NCBI GenBank assembly: GCA_963383645.1
Contig: OY726572.1
Span: forward strand, 25,660,792-25,724,791
Length of the DNA stretch: 64,000 nt
Direction: 5' to 3'
Source: Muscardinus avellanarius
Lineage: Eukaryota > Chordata > Mammalia > Rodentia > Gliridae
The stretch's first letter is position 1. Each line of letters opens with the position of its first letter. The notes beneath the pieces are model-generated. The model was given only the letters and a program-made list of their open reading frames with translations, ran no database searches and was not told the origin of the DNA. Shown piece after piece: positions 36,736 through 47,265 of the stretch. Position numbers and translations under genes: made by a program.

Positions 36736-38265
36736 GATAGTCACGTCTCTTCTGCAACAAGAGGTCCTCTGCTTACCTCCCCAAGGAGAAAAGTCTCCAA
36801 AGCAAACAAGGGCAGAGCACAAGCTGACCACCTCAGAGTGGTGTATTCTGTGGAATACGGCCAATTTCTCCAGCACACAGCAGAGGAACAGAAACTGACT
36901 GGAACTTCTCCACAAAATATTTCCTGCTGCACGAGTCGCTCGCTGGTGGTCCCATCCACGCCCAGCCCACTTTGTCCTCTGCTGATAGGACCTCCCCTTC
37001 CATCCCGTGCCACACTTTTTAAAAGGTCTGCCCGTCTCTCCAGAGCCTCGAAGTCCAATTGTGTTTGGCATCTGTGGATTAATAGTTGAAATTTTAGCTA
37101 TTCGTGCATAATCCTGAGGGTTCATGTCATAATAGTGACCATTTTCCAAAGTATGAACTTTTTCTCATGAGCTACAATGATGCCATGGCATCACAGCACA
37201 CTGAGAAGTTCTTACGGAGAATTTTAAGGGATCACTTTTATTGATAGCTTTATTTTAGTGCATTTTATGGAGATTGGGAAAACTGAAACATTCACACCTC
37301 TTTACTGATCTAGCAAATGACCTTCTGCTTCTTTTTGTGGAAGCCACAAAAAGCTTGAGCCCTGAGGTTAATCCAGGGGCCAAGCTGATATCATCTCCAG
37401 AGTGGGAGACATTTGAGGAAGATAAGGTTTATGAAGCTGCTAATATGTGCCAGGTCCTAGGCAAGATATTCCTTAGGATTTCACTTATCTTTCAAAAAAT
37501 CTCTAAGAGATAGATATAATTTCTTATTTTATAGATAAGGAAGCTGGCTGGGCTGAGAGAGGTTAAGCAAGTCACATAAATTCACATGACTGGTTAGAAG
37601 AAAACAAAATTTACACTCAAGTCCTAAGAATCTAGAATCTTCTGACAGCAAAAGATAGCAAAGGCTATCTTTCCTAGGCAGGCACCACCCAGAGTGGTCC
37701 TTTCACATTTATACAGGCAAGGGCACAGAGGAGAGATGGCCTTGTTTACAAAGTCTTACTGGCACTGAATTGGTAATAGCAGTGATAAAGTCTGGCCCTG
37801 ATCAAATCAGAGAGAAGTATAGAGAATAAAACAATAAAAACACTATGTGTTGGGTGGCACAAGAAGGCACAGGGCCTTTCAACACACAAAATATGTTTGT
37901 TGTTTGTTTGTTTGTTTGTTTCTACTCTTATGGTCACTATAAAGTGCTTTGAGAATGGACATCACCTAGCGAACAGCAATCGAATATCTGACTATAATCA
38001 TTTTGGGAAATTCTAGGATCTTAAGTTAACATGTAGAATGTAAAGTAGTTATGAGAAAAGAAAAGTACCAGATGGTGGGAGGTGAGTATAGTCTAAGCTA
38101 TCACCCACTGACAGTGTGGCTCTTTGGGGATCTCTAGAAGGGCCCCAGATCCCAGATTCATTCTTCCAGGAGGAGCAGACGGAAAGGAGCTCACAAACCA
38201 CTGCTACTTCTCAGCAGGACCCTAGGCCCAGGATGTGCAAGGAAGATTGGAGGAGAAGCACTCTT
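36736..38265. other. Intergenic; MIR-like at about 37.43-37.60 kb
   Basis: The 37430-37600 stretch (tgtgccaggtcctaggcaag; gagagaggttaagcaagtca) fits an antisense MIR. Open frames at 36.72-37.15 kb show no recognisable family. Confidence 0.45.
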
Positions 38266-38346
38266 TTATATATATATATACATATATACATGTATATATA
38301 ATATATATGTATATATGTATATATATACATATATATTATATATAAT
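38266..38346. repeat. AT-rich palindromic (TA)n tract
   Basis: tatata, catata, tgtata and ataata variants, strongly self-complementary. Confidence 0.92.
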
Positions 38347-38512
38347 GTGTTTTTAGTGGTGCATTATAGTCTCACATCATAATGCAAATCACATTGACAA
38401 TGACATACCTGCACACCGCACTTGGTGGCCCTGCTGCTTCTTCATGTTCCCCTTCCCACTACAAAGTACTGAGATTGATGTTGGTGTATTCACATGTGTA
38501 CACGTAGTCGAT
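38347..38512 (-). mobile_element. L1 3' UTR fragment, minus strand, interrupted
   Basis: Reads like the L1 3' end at 62625-62790 (tagtctcacatcataatgca; gacaatgacatacctgcaca). It appears to resume at about 38921-38960 (aatgaacctcagtcttcctc), so 38513-38920 is an insertion in it. Confidence 0.75.
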
Positions 38513-38920
38513 GGCAGTATTTCTTTTTTAATAAAACTTACATTAGAATATACTTGTCTGACATGATTCACAATAAAGTGGGTTTTAAAAGCAAATGGGT
38601 GCCAATTATGGGGCAGGGGAGGGGATTACAGCCAGTACCAGCAATGGAGTGTGTGCATTTTTCTACGGTGTTTATTGAGAATAGGCAGCAATCGGTACAA
38701 ATGCATCACAGGCGCAGTTATCCAAAATTAACACATTCAGGAGAGGGGCTGCATCTCGTTTCCTCTGTCTACATAATAAAATGCTATAAAGGCACTTCTT
38801 TAAAGTGCAAAAATTTTCCCCTTGTATTCTTGGTACCAGTAGCAAAATATGATTACCAAACATCTCCAATGTGATTTTCATTATCAAAAAAAAACATGTT
38901 CCATATAAAAGCATAATACA
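38513..38920 (-). pseudogene. Unidentified retrocopy-like insert within an L1 3' UTR
   Basis: About 400 bp splitting one L1 3' UTR. On minus it carries poly(A)-signal words (tcaataaacacc; ttttattaaaaaagaaa near 38520-38540) and an A-rich end, suggesting a reverse-transcribed piece of an mRNA 3' UTR. The source gene is not recognised and no clear target duplication is seen. Confidence 0.4.
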
Positions 38921-38960
38921 AATGAACCTCAGTCTTCCTCCTCCCCTTCCCTTAGAAGGA

Positions 38961-39897
38961 GAAGCACTCTTGTGAGGTGGGCCCGACGTTCTGTCAAGAA
39001 GACTGGCAGCTTTTGGAAAGCAGAGCTCCCTGGTGACTTGGAGGCTTCCTGGACCATGGAAGGAACATGAACCTGGAGAGGAAGGTTTTAACCCTCCACA
39101 GGTGACACCTATGAGCCTGGGCAGAGGGACTGATAGGCTACAGACATGAGTAGAGAAAGAGAAAAACAGAAGACCTACAGGAAGGAATAAAAGAAGGGTG
39201 GACACAAAGAATATGAGCATATGATGGTAGCCATGGTTACCTCAGGGACCACCCCACGGTCTCTCGGTCAATTTTCTAACCCTGTGATTTGGGGCTGCCT
39301 TCTGCCTCCAGCTGAATAGCCAGACCAGAACATTTAATAGTCCCCAGGAACCTGGCAACTGTAATTTTCTGGTCTTGATTACTATCAATATTTTTTACTA
39401 TGCCAAAATTTCCCTGTTCATCATCTCTATCTTATTATCTCCATTATTCTGGGAATCCCATGTGGAAACAGGAACAGGATAATAAGAATCTGGGTTCTGA
39501 GTGGCTTGTGAATATGTCACACAGCCCCCATGGCCTTGGCTGGGCTGCCAAGGAAGTTTCAGCTCCCAGGAAATACACAAAGTACTTTGCCTGGAAGCTA
39601 AATGAGAGTGCTTCAATTGTGGGTCTCTGAGCAAAGATTGTGAATGTGTATAAATACACACACACACACACACACACAAACACACACATACATATGATGT
39701 TTTATATGTATATGTGTGTGTATATCTTATTTGTATGTGAAAGCTTACTAGCCCCATGCCTTTGCTACGAACAGATAGAGGCTCCATTTAACTGACGTAG
39801 AGAATTAGAGAACTTTGGAACCAAATATAATGTTGAAAAGAAACCATGGAAAGAGTCCCAGAATAGGAGAAGAAAAAGTCAATTTAAAGCCCTGGGT
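38961..39897. other. Intergenic; (CA)n at 39656-39690
   Basis: Apart from the CA repeat and nearby AT-rich text, nothing recognised. Confidence 0.5.
39656..39690. repeat. (CA)n microsatellite
   Basis: Nearly pure CA run. Confidence 0.96.
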
Positions 39898-40084
39898 CAC
39901 CGGGTATGATGGTGCACGCTTGTAATCCCTGCGCTTGGAGAGTAGAGACAGGAAGATCATGCAGGTTCGAAGCCAGCCACACTGGTTTAAGAGACCCTGT
40001 TTCCAAATTTAGAAAAAGTATAAAATAGGTCTGGGAGTGTAGCCTGGAAGAAAAAGGGTTTCCAGGAACCCCAGTACCACCTTT
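39898..40084 (+). mobile_element. B1-dID composite SINE
   Basis: B1 half (accgggtatgatggtgcacg) and a decayed ID half (ggtctgggagtgtagcctgg), ending ccccagtacc. Confidence 0.85.
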
Positions 40085-40430
40085 TGGAAATCCAGCCCTT
40101 CTCCCATCTGCAAATTTCCAAGGACCTTTTCAGATATGACAGTTTAGAGTATTTTAGCAGGGTATAATATTTAGGCTTTTTTTTAAAGCAGGGTATAATA
40201 TTTAGGCTTTTTTTTTTTTTTTTGTCCTTCTTCCTGGTAGCAAGGCCTGTCCATGAGTACAACTTTGTCACTTTTGGAGAGCCAGCCCTTCTCCCATCTG
40301 CAAAATTCCAAGGACCTTTCCAGATGTGACAGTCTAGAGTATTTCAGCAGGGTATAATATTTGGGCTCCCTCCCCCCACGCCCTTCTTCCTGGTGGCAAA
40401 GCCCGCCCATGAGTGGCCCCTTGTATTTTT
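40085..40430. repeat. Local tandem duplication (about 175-bp unit, two copies)
   Basis: Copy 1 is about 40085-40261 and copy 2 about 40262-40430. Shared words are cagcccttctcccatctgca, gcagggtataatattt and ccttcttcctggt. Copy 1 carries an extra inner duplication of agcagggtataatatttagg plus a T-run. Confidence 0.85.
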
Positions 40431-40701
40431 GCCTGCTGAGTCCCATGCATCTCTGAGAAGGCTATGGTGGTGCTACAGGATACTCACCCTTCTGTCCAGC
40501 ATTTGGGTGGCTGGCAGGGTAAGGAATAGGTATAATGCCAGGTTACAGAGGTACTCTTGTCTATTTTACAATTGTCATTTTCACGCGAGCACTTGGACCA
40601 GTATTTTCTTGAATAAAGAATATCTTTGACTCATCCTCTCTTTAGTAAGCCTCTGAAGATTTTTTAATATTCTTGTGGCATGACCAAGTAGGTTGTCAGT
40701 C
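40431..40701. other. Intergenic; could be part of an LTR
   Basis: gaataaagaatatctttgac followed by T-rich text hints at an LTR R-U5 region continuing from the tandem repeat, but no TG/CA ends or target duplication were found. Confidence 0.25.
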
Positions 40702-40715
40702 TAAAACTCTTATTC
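40702..40715 (+). repeat. Outer target-site duplication, left copy
   Basis: taaaactcttattc, repeated exactly at 48253-48266. The tct/aaaa context is typical of L1 endonuclease cleavage. Confidence 0.85.
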
Positions 40716-40929
40716 GACCTTGCTGAAGCTGACTTCAGACAGACAGTTCCCCTGGGAGGAGTGCCGGAGTTGAGGGGATGCACAATGGGGGGTCTGAGTT
40801 GAGAAGAGCCTTGCTAAATAGCCAGGGCTGTCCACGAACTGTGATCCTTCCATCTCCGCTTCCTGAATGCTGAGATTACAAATCTTCTGGTATGCTGGAG
40901 AAAGGAGAAAGCAAGAGGACCAATTTGAG
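40716..40929 (+). mobile_element. Non-L1 segment 5' of the full-length L1 (older retrocopy or 5' transduction)
   Basis: Lies between the outer duplication and the L1's own duplication. At 40803-40884 it contains an antisense B1-SINE scrap (cagggctgtccacgaactgt; gctgagattacaaa). The segment ends in gccatgaaccg. It was carried in either as an independent older retrocopy or as a 5' transduction. Confidence 0.65.
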
Positions 40930-40941
40930 GCCATGAACCGA
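40930..40941 (+). repeat. Inner target-site duplication, left copy
   Basis: gccatgaaccga, repeated exactly at 48227-48238, directly bounding the L1. Confidence 0.88.
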
Positions 40942-42474
40942 CTTCCGGGAAGATGGCGACGGAGGAAAGCGGCACTTACAAGTCCCGCTAACAATCCAAC
41001 TCTACTACCTCAAAACCAGCGCCTTTCAGAGCCAGAAAACACCACAGCAAAGAAATAAAAACGGTAAATACAAGGGACAGAGAAAAAAGGGCTGGAAAAA
41101 CAAGACACCGGAAAAAAACCAGCCCGAAGTGCTGCGCCCGCGCGGCGCAGAGCGGCCTGAGCAGCCGGAGCAGCCAGAGCCGCAGCGCGGATTGGGGGGA
41201 GCCGCGGAGCGGAGTGGCCTGAGCAGCTGGAGCAGCCAGAGCCGCGGCGCGGAACGGCCGGAGCGGCCAGAGTAGCCAGACCCGCGGTACAGAGCAGGGG
41301 AGTCGCGGTTCCGAGCAGCTGAGCAGAGCAGCCAGAGCAGCCGAGCGGAGCGGCCAGAACAGCCGGAGCAGTCAGAGCTGCAGCGCGGATTGGCTGGAGC
41401 GGCGGCGCGGAGTGGCCGGAGACGCGGAGTGGAGCAGCCGGAGCAGCCGGAGCAGAGTGGCCAGAATAGCTGAGCGGAGCGGCCAGAGCAGCCGGAGCGG
41501 AGCGGCCAGAACAGCCGGAGCAGCCAGAGCCACGTCGCGGAACGGCCGGAGCGGCCGGAGTGGCCAGACCCACGGTGCAGAGCAGCCAGAGCCGCGGTGC
41601 AGAGCGGCTGGAGCAGCCGGAGCGGCCAGAACCGTGGTGCGGAGCAGCCAGAGCCGCGGCGCAGAGCGGCCGGAGCGGCGCGGCCTACATCTCCCCTAGC
41701 AACACCAGGCTCCAGAGAGGAGGGAGACTCAAAACAGCTCAAATCCAGAGAGGAGGTACTCTGGCCTCGCGGCCTAGGATGCAGAAGCAGCGTCTTACTG
41801 CTGGCGGCAGCTGCGAGTTCACCGGACGGCCCTAGACCAACCCACTCAACCAGCCACCAGGCGCCTGAGAGGAGGGGTGGACAGCGAGCCGAGGTGAGCA
41901 GGTGCTGAACAGCTGGGCGGCAGTCAGCAGTTTTGTTGGTGCAGGGAACATCTAAAGCTCCCAAGGGCTGGGCGCAGCACAACTGGCAAGGACTCAGAAC
42001 AGAGTTCAAAACCAGAGAAGAAATACACCGCATCACGGCCGAAGGCGTGGCAGTGGTGCCATATTGCCAGTGGCGGCAGCAGCAAATCCACCGAGTTCAC
42101 TACAGCTCCATCAGCGCACTCAACAACCGTGAGTCAAATTGCGGCCCCTAGGGGAGAAATCCCAGTACTGCACTCCCAGGGACTTGCGCAGATAGTCTCC
42201 CTGGGTCGGAGATTTTAGCAGTGCAGCCCAGTGGGGGAGTGGCAGTGGCAGAGATATCATACCATAGTCACAACTCCCCACTGGAGAACGCCCAACTTGG
42301 CACCCCCCACGGTCTAAGCAGCCTTGATTGACTCCCTGGGTCTGAGACTTTGTGATACAACACAGTAAAGGAGTAGTGGTGACTGAGATACCATAGACTA
42401 GAGATCCAGAGCATCTTAAGTGAACTCGTAGTGACTCAGGGAAGAACCCAGAGAAGGCACAAACTTCCAAAATC
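40942..42474 (+). promoter_or_regulatory. L1 5' UTR / internal promoter
   Basis: Begins with an ETS-like CTTCCGGGAAG word overlapping a YY1-type site (aagatggcgac, 40950-40960), as L1 promoters commonly have near their start. Next comes an irregular GC- and CpG-rich tandem tract (about 41135-41690). Then come two related modules (about 41745-41835 and 42005-42106), each with a gcggcagc-rich core, separated by about 268 bp. Confidence 0.8.
41135..41690 (+). repeat. GC-rich irregular tandem repeats in the L1 5' UTR
   Basis: Built from the words gagcagcc, ggagcggcc, agagccgcgg and gcgcgga in irregular order. Dense CpG. An open antisense frame of about 335 codons (42033-41026) spans it. The tract is absent from the ORF1-only element at 55.76 kb. 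Confidence 0.9.
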
Positions 42475-43392
42475 ATGGGAAAGAGAAATAACAATGGAGC
42501 AGTGAATGCCAACAACACCACAACATCAGAATCTGATAACACAGAAACCCAAAGATCTCTCGAAGATCAAATTAGGAAAATAACTTTAGAAATAATAGAG
42601 GACTTTCGAAAAGAATTTAGAGAGAGTCAAAAAGAGATAAAGGATGCAATTAATGAAGTAAAGGCCTCAATTCAAAGTATAAACAACAGATTAGACCACA
42701 TGGAGAATAGAATCTCGCTTCTTGAAGATGATCATGCTAAAAATGAACGCATAGTTTCTAATTTAGAAAAAAAAACCCGACAGCAGGAATCTGACATTGA
42801 AGAAATATGGGCCCATTTCAAGAGAGCTAACCTAAGAATAATTGGAATAGAGGAGGGAAAAGAAGGTGAAACCAAAGGGATCAACAATCTCTTCAAGGAA
42901 GTAATAGCAGAAAATTTTCCAAACATAGAGCAAGAGGTCGATACACAGGTCCAGGAAACTTATAGAACTCCCTTTAGACAGGATCAGAGAAGAGGATCCC
43001 CACGCCACATAATTGTCAAAATGACTAATGTGGAAGCCAAGGAGAGAATCTTAAAGGCAACAAAAACAAAAGGCCATGTGACATACAGAGGCAAACCAAT
43101 TAGAATCACTCCAGACTTCCCAAACCAAGTTATGAAAGCCAGAAGGGCTTGGAGTAACATATTCCAAACTCTGAAAGAAAACAACTTCCAGCCAAAAATT
43201 TACTACCCAGCAAAACTATCCATCAAATTAGATGGGGAAATAAGAAGCTTCCATGACAAACAGCAACTGAAGGAATTTATGTCTTCAAAACCAGCGCTAG
43301 AGAAAATACTCAAGGAGATTAACTGCAAAGAGGAAATGGGTAATTCACGCCAGAACCAAAGAAACAAGAATTCCCATCCAGTGGACAACTAA
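42475..43392 (+). CDS. L1 ORF1 protein (RNA-binding, trimeric coiled coil)
   Basis: 305 aa, the nucleic-acid chaperone that coats L1 RNA to form the cytoplasmic ribonucleoprotein needed for retrotransposition. Residues about 30-125 are a heptad-rich coiled coil (IRKITLEIIEDF; NNRLDHMENRISLLEDD). About 130-215 is the RRM-like domain (LRIIGIEEG; RGSPRHIIVKMTN). The rest is the C-terminal domain (GKPIRITPDF; FQPKIYYPAKLS). The ATG follows an A-rich context, and the ORF is a usual length for mammalian ORF1p. ORF2 starts 45 bp downstream. Confidence 0.96.
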   Translation: MGKRNNNGAVNANNTTTSESDNTETQRSLEDQIRKITLEIIEDFRKEFRESQKEIKDAINEVKASIQSINNRLDHMENRISLLEDDHAKNERIVSNLEKKTRQQESDIEEIWAHFKRANLRIIGIEEGKEGETKGINNLFKEVIAENFPNIEQEVDTQVQETYRTPFRQDQRRGSPRHIIVKMTNVEAKERILKATKTKGHVTYRGKPIRITPDFPNQVMKARRAWSNIFQTLKENNFQPKIYYPAKLSIKLDGEIRSFHDKQQLKEFMSSKPALEKILKEINCKEEMGNSRQNQRNKNSHPVDN

Positions 43393-43437
43393 GCAAAGAA
43401 GAATAAACAGTATCTCAAACAGAAATAAGATCTTAAC

Positions 43438-46400
43438 ATGTTGGGAATTAAAAATTATCTCTCTATAATCACACTAAATGTAAACGGCCTCAACTCCCCA
43501 ATAAAAAGACATAAAGTGGCAAAATGGATTAAAAGCCAGAATCCATCCATCTGCTGCTTACAAGAAACACACCTCACAAGTAAAGATAGGAACAAACTCA
43601 AGGTAAAGGGCTGGAGCAAGGTAATCCATGCTAATGGTACTCGAAGACAAGCAGGAGTAGCAACTATGATATCAGACAAGTTAGACTTCAAACCCAAACT
43701 TATTAGAAGAGACAAAGAAGGTCACATTTTACTGGTAAAAGGAATAGTCCAGCAAGAGGAAATAACAATAATCAACATCTATGCCCCAAACGTAGGGGCA
43801 GCTACTTTCATAAATCAAACTCTTTGTGACATGAAGCCACACATAAATCCCAACACAATAATACTGGGAGACTTCAACATACCTCTCACAATACTAGACC
43901 GATCTTCCAGACAAAGGGTCAGTAAAGATGTCTCAGAACTAAAGAACACCATTAACCAAATGGACCTTTTGGACACATATAGAATATTTCACCCAACTAC
44001 AGCAGAGTTTACATTTTTCTCAGCTGCTCATGGAACCTTCTCCAAAATAGATCACATCCTGGGACACAAAATGAGCACTAGCAAATTTAAAAAATGTTAC
44101 ATACTTCCCTGTGTCATTTCAGACCATAATGGAATGAAACTAGAAATCAACTATAAGAAGACCCAGAGAAACAACATAAACATGTGGAGACTGAACACCA
44201 CACTTCTGAATGAAGAATGGGTCATAGAAGATGTAAGAGGTGAAATCAAGAAATTTCTAGAAACAAATAAAAATAAAGAAACAACATATCAAAACCTTTG
44301 GGACACTTTGAAGGCAGTATTAAGAGGAAAATTTATAGCACTGAGTGCTCACATAAGAAAAACAGAAAATCTTCAAATAAATAGCCTTATGACACACCTC
44401 AAAGCCCTTGAAAAGCAGGAACAATTGGACCCCAAAGCCAGCAGAAGACGGGAAATTATTAAAATTAGAGCAGAAATTAACGAAATAGAGAATAAAAAAA
44501 CAATACAGAAAATCAACAAAACCAAAAGCTGGTTTCTTGAAAAAATTAACAAGATTGATAAACCACTAGCCAACCTAACTAAAAAAAAGAGAGAATCAAC
44601 CCAAATTATGAAGATAAGGGATGAAAAAGGAGACATTACTACTGACAGCGTAGAAATCCAGAGGATTATCAGAAACTACTTTGAAAAACTATACTCCAAC
44701 AAAATGGAAAATCTAGAGGAAATCGACAACTTCCTAGATAAATACAACCTTCCTAAACTGAGTCAAGAAGATACAGAACACTTAAACCAACCAATAACAA
44801 TCAAAGAGATTGAAATAGCAATAAAGAGCTTACCATCAAAGAAAAGCCCAGGACCAGATGGTTTCCCAAGTGAATTCTATAAAACCTTTATAGGAGAACT
44901 AATCCCAATACTACTCAAACTATTTCAGGAAATAGAAAAAACCGGGACTCTCCCAAATACATTCTATGAAGCCAACATCACACTAATACCCAAACCGAAT
45001 AAAGACAGTTCAAGGAAGGAAAACTACAGGCCTATATCTCTGATGAACTTGGATGCAAAACTATTAAACAAAATACTAGCAACACGCATTCAAAACCACA
45101 TCAAGAAAATCATTCACCATGACCAGGTAGGGTTCATCCCAGGGATGCAAGGCTGGTTCAATATACGAAAAACAATCCATGTAATTCATCATATAAACAG
45201 AATCAAAGACAAAAACCACATGATCATCTCAATAGATGCTGAAAAAGCATTTGATAAAATTCAACATCCATTTATGATAAAAACACTGCAGAGAATTGGA
45301 ATAGAAGGAACATATCTCAACATTATTAAGGCAATCTACAATAAGCCCACTGCCAACATCATATTAAATGGGGAAAAACTTCAAGAATTTCCCCTAAAAA
45401 CTGGAACGAGACAAGGATGTCCACTATCACCACTTCTCTTCAATATAGTACTAGAGACTCTAGCCAGAGCAATAAGGCAAGAAAAGGAAATCAAAGGAGT
45501 ACAAATAGGAAAAGAAGAACTTAAGCTTTCACTATTTGCAGATGACATGATACTATACTTAGAAAACCCAACAAACTCAACCAAAAGGCTTATAGAACTG
45601 ATCAACAAATTCAGCAAGGTATCTGGATACAAAATCAATCTTAAAAAATCAGAAGCTTTCCTGTACACCAACCATAAATCCACTGAAAAAGAAATTCAGA
45701 AAACACTTCCACTCAGGATCTCCCACAAAAAAATAAAATACCTAGGAATAAACTTGACCAAGGAAGTAAAAGATCTCTACAAAGAAAATTATAAAACACT
45801 GAAAAAAGAAATCGAAGAAGATCTTAGAAGATGGAAAGACCTTCCATGTTCATGGATTGGCAGAATTAATATCATTAAAATGGCCATCCTCCCAAAAGTG
45901 ATCTACAGATTTAATGCAATGCCCATTAAACTACCAAGATCATTCCTCACAGACATAGAAAAATCAGTCCTTAAATTTATCTGGAATAACAAAAAGCCCA
46001 GAATAGCTAAGGTAGTTCTCAGCAACAAAAACCACGCAGGAGGAATCACAATACCTGACTTTAAACTATACTACAAAGCCATTGTAATAAAAACAGCATG
46101 GTACTGGCAAAAGAACAGATATATAGACCAATGGAGCAGAATAGAAGACCCAGAAACAAGTCCACACACTTTCAGCCAATTGATTTTTGACAAAGGGGCC
46201 AAAAACATACACTGGAAAAAAGATAGCCTCTTCAACAAATGGTGTTGGCAAAATTGGTTAACCATATGCAGAAAATTGGATGTTAATCCCACTTTTTCAC
46301 CCTGTACAAAAGTCAACTCACGATGGATCAAAGACTTGGAAATTAAACCAGAGACCTTGAAGCTCCTTGAAGAGGGCATAGGTCCAACACTACAACACAT

Positions 46401-47265
46401 AGGTACAGACAAACATTTCCTCAACAAGACCCCAAAGGCACAACAAATTAAAAGGAGAATCAATACATGGGATTGCATGAAACTGAAGAGCTTCTGTTCA
46501 GCAAAGGAAACTATCAAGAATCTCAATCGAGAGCCAACAGAATGGGAGAAGATTTTTTCCACCTACACCACCGATAGAGGACTAATATCTAGAATATACA
46601 GAGAACTCAAGAAACTCAACACTAAGAAAACAAAGCATCCAATAACAAAATGGGCAAATGAACTAAATAGACACTTCACAAAAGAAGAAATTCAAATGGC
46701 CAATAAATGCATGAAAAAATGCTCAACATCACTGGCAATCAGAGAGATGCAAATCAAAACTACCCTGAGATTTCACCTAACTCCAACTAGAATGGCCATC
46801 ATTCAAAACACAAACAACAACAGATGCTGGCGAGGATGTGGAGAAGTGGGAACTCTAAGACATTGTTGGTGGGATTGCAAATTAGTGCAACCACTTTGGA
46901 AAACAGTATGGAGAATCCTCAGAAGAATGGGAACAAATCTTCCATTTGATCCAGCAATACCACTGTTGGGTATCTACCCAAAAGAAAAGAAACCAAACTA
47001 CCAAACTAATGCATGTGTATCTATGTTCATAGCTGCACAATTCACCATAGCCAAACTATGGAAGCAGCCAAGATGTCCATCAACAGATGAATGGATTACA
47101 AAACTGTGGGATATGTACACAATGGAATTTTACTCAGCCATCAAAAAAAACTCAATTACACCATTTTCAGGGAAATGGATGGAACTGGAGGACATTATGC
47201 TAAGTGAGATCAGTCAGGCACAAAAAATAAGAAATCAGATGCTTTCCCTAATATGTGAGAGTTAG
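43438..47265 (+). CDS. L1 ORF2 protein (endonuclease-reverse transcriptase), intact
   Basis: 1275 aa, the same length as human ORF2p. It nicks target DNA and primes reverse transcription there. The N-terminal APE-like endonuclease keeps Asn14, Glu43 (QETHL), Tyr115, Asp145 and Asn147 (GDFN), Thr192, Asp205, Asp229 and His230 (SDH). The reverse-transcriptase core has FADD with Asp702 and Asp703. The C-terminal Cys motif (C1130-x3-C-x7-H-x4-C1147) is complete. No stop or frameshift is present. Whether it is active in cells is not known. Confidence 0.97.
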   Translation: MLGIKNYLSIITLNVNGLNSPIKRHKVAKWIKSQNPSICCLQETHLTSKDRNKLKVKGWSKVIHANGTRRQAGVATMISDKLDFKPKLIRRDKEGHILLVKGIVQQEEITIINIYAPNVGAATFINQTLCDMKPHINPNTIILGDFNIPLTILDRSSRQRVSKDVSELKNTINQMDLLDTYRIFHPTTAEFTFFSAAHGTFSKIDHILGHKMSTSKFKKCYILPCVISDHNGMKLEINYKKTQRNNINMWRLNTTLLNEEWVIEDVRGEIKKFLETNKNKETTYQNLWDTLKAVLRGKFIALSAHIRKTENLQINSLMTHLKALEKQEQLDPKASRRREIIKIRAEINEIENKKTIQKINKTKSWFLEKINKIDKPLANLTKKKRESTQIMKIRDEKGDITTDSVEIQRIIRNYFEKLYSNKMENLEEIDNFLDKYNLPKLSQEDTEHLNQPITIKEIEIAIKSLPSKKSPGPDGFPSEFYKTFIGELIPILLKLFQEIEKTGTLPNTFYEANITLIPKPNKDSSRKENYRPISLMNLDAKLLNKILATRIQNHIKKIIHHDQVGFIPGMQGWFNIRKTIHVIHHINRIKDKNHMIISIDAEKAFDKIQHPFMIKTLQRIGIEGTYLNIIKAIYNKPTANIILNGEKLQEFPLKTGTRQGCPLSPLLFNIVLETLARAIRQEKEIKGVQIGKEELKLSLFADDMILYLENPTNSTKRLIELINKFSKVSGYKINLKKSEAFLYTNHKSTEKEIQKTLPLRISHKKIKYLGINLTKEVKDLYKENYKTLKKEIEEDLRRWKDLPCSWIGRINIIKMAILPKVIYRFNAMPIKLPRSFLTDIEKSVLKFIWNNKKPRIAKVVLSNKNHAGGITIPDFKLYYKAIVIKTAWYWQKNRYIDQWSRIEDPETSPHTFSQLIFDKGAKNIHWKKDSLFNKWCWQNWLTICRKLDVNPTFSPCTKVNSRWIKDLEIKPETLKLLEEGIGPTLQHIGTDKHFLNKTPKAQQIKRRINTWDCMKLKSFCSAKETIKNLNREPTEWEKIFSTYTTDRGLISRIYRELKKLNTKKTKHPITKWANELNRHFTKEEIQMANKCMKKCSTSLAIREMQIKTTLRFHLTPTRMAIIQNTNNNRCWRGCGEVGTLRHCWWDCKLVQPLWKTVWRILRRMGTNLPFDPAIPLLGIYPKEKKPNYQTNACVSMFIAAQFTIAKLWKQPRCPSTDEWITKLWDMYTMEFYSAIKKNSITPFSGKWMELEDIMLSEISQAQKIRNQMLSLICES

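Noticed and set aside
36724..37149. Minus-strand frame beginning MENGHYYDMNPQDYARIAKI
   Set aside because: No recognisable family, no splice or promoter context, and composition falls apart after about 50 codons. Possibly repeat-derived.
40431..40701. Possible third LTR (AATAAA plus T-rich end)
   Set aside because: No TG/CA termini and no target duplication could be found; kept only as a remark.
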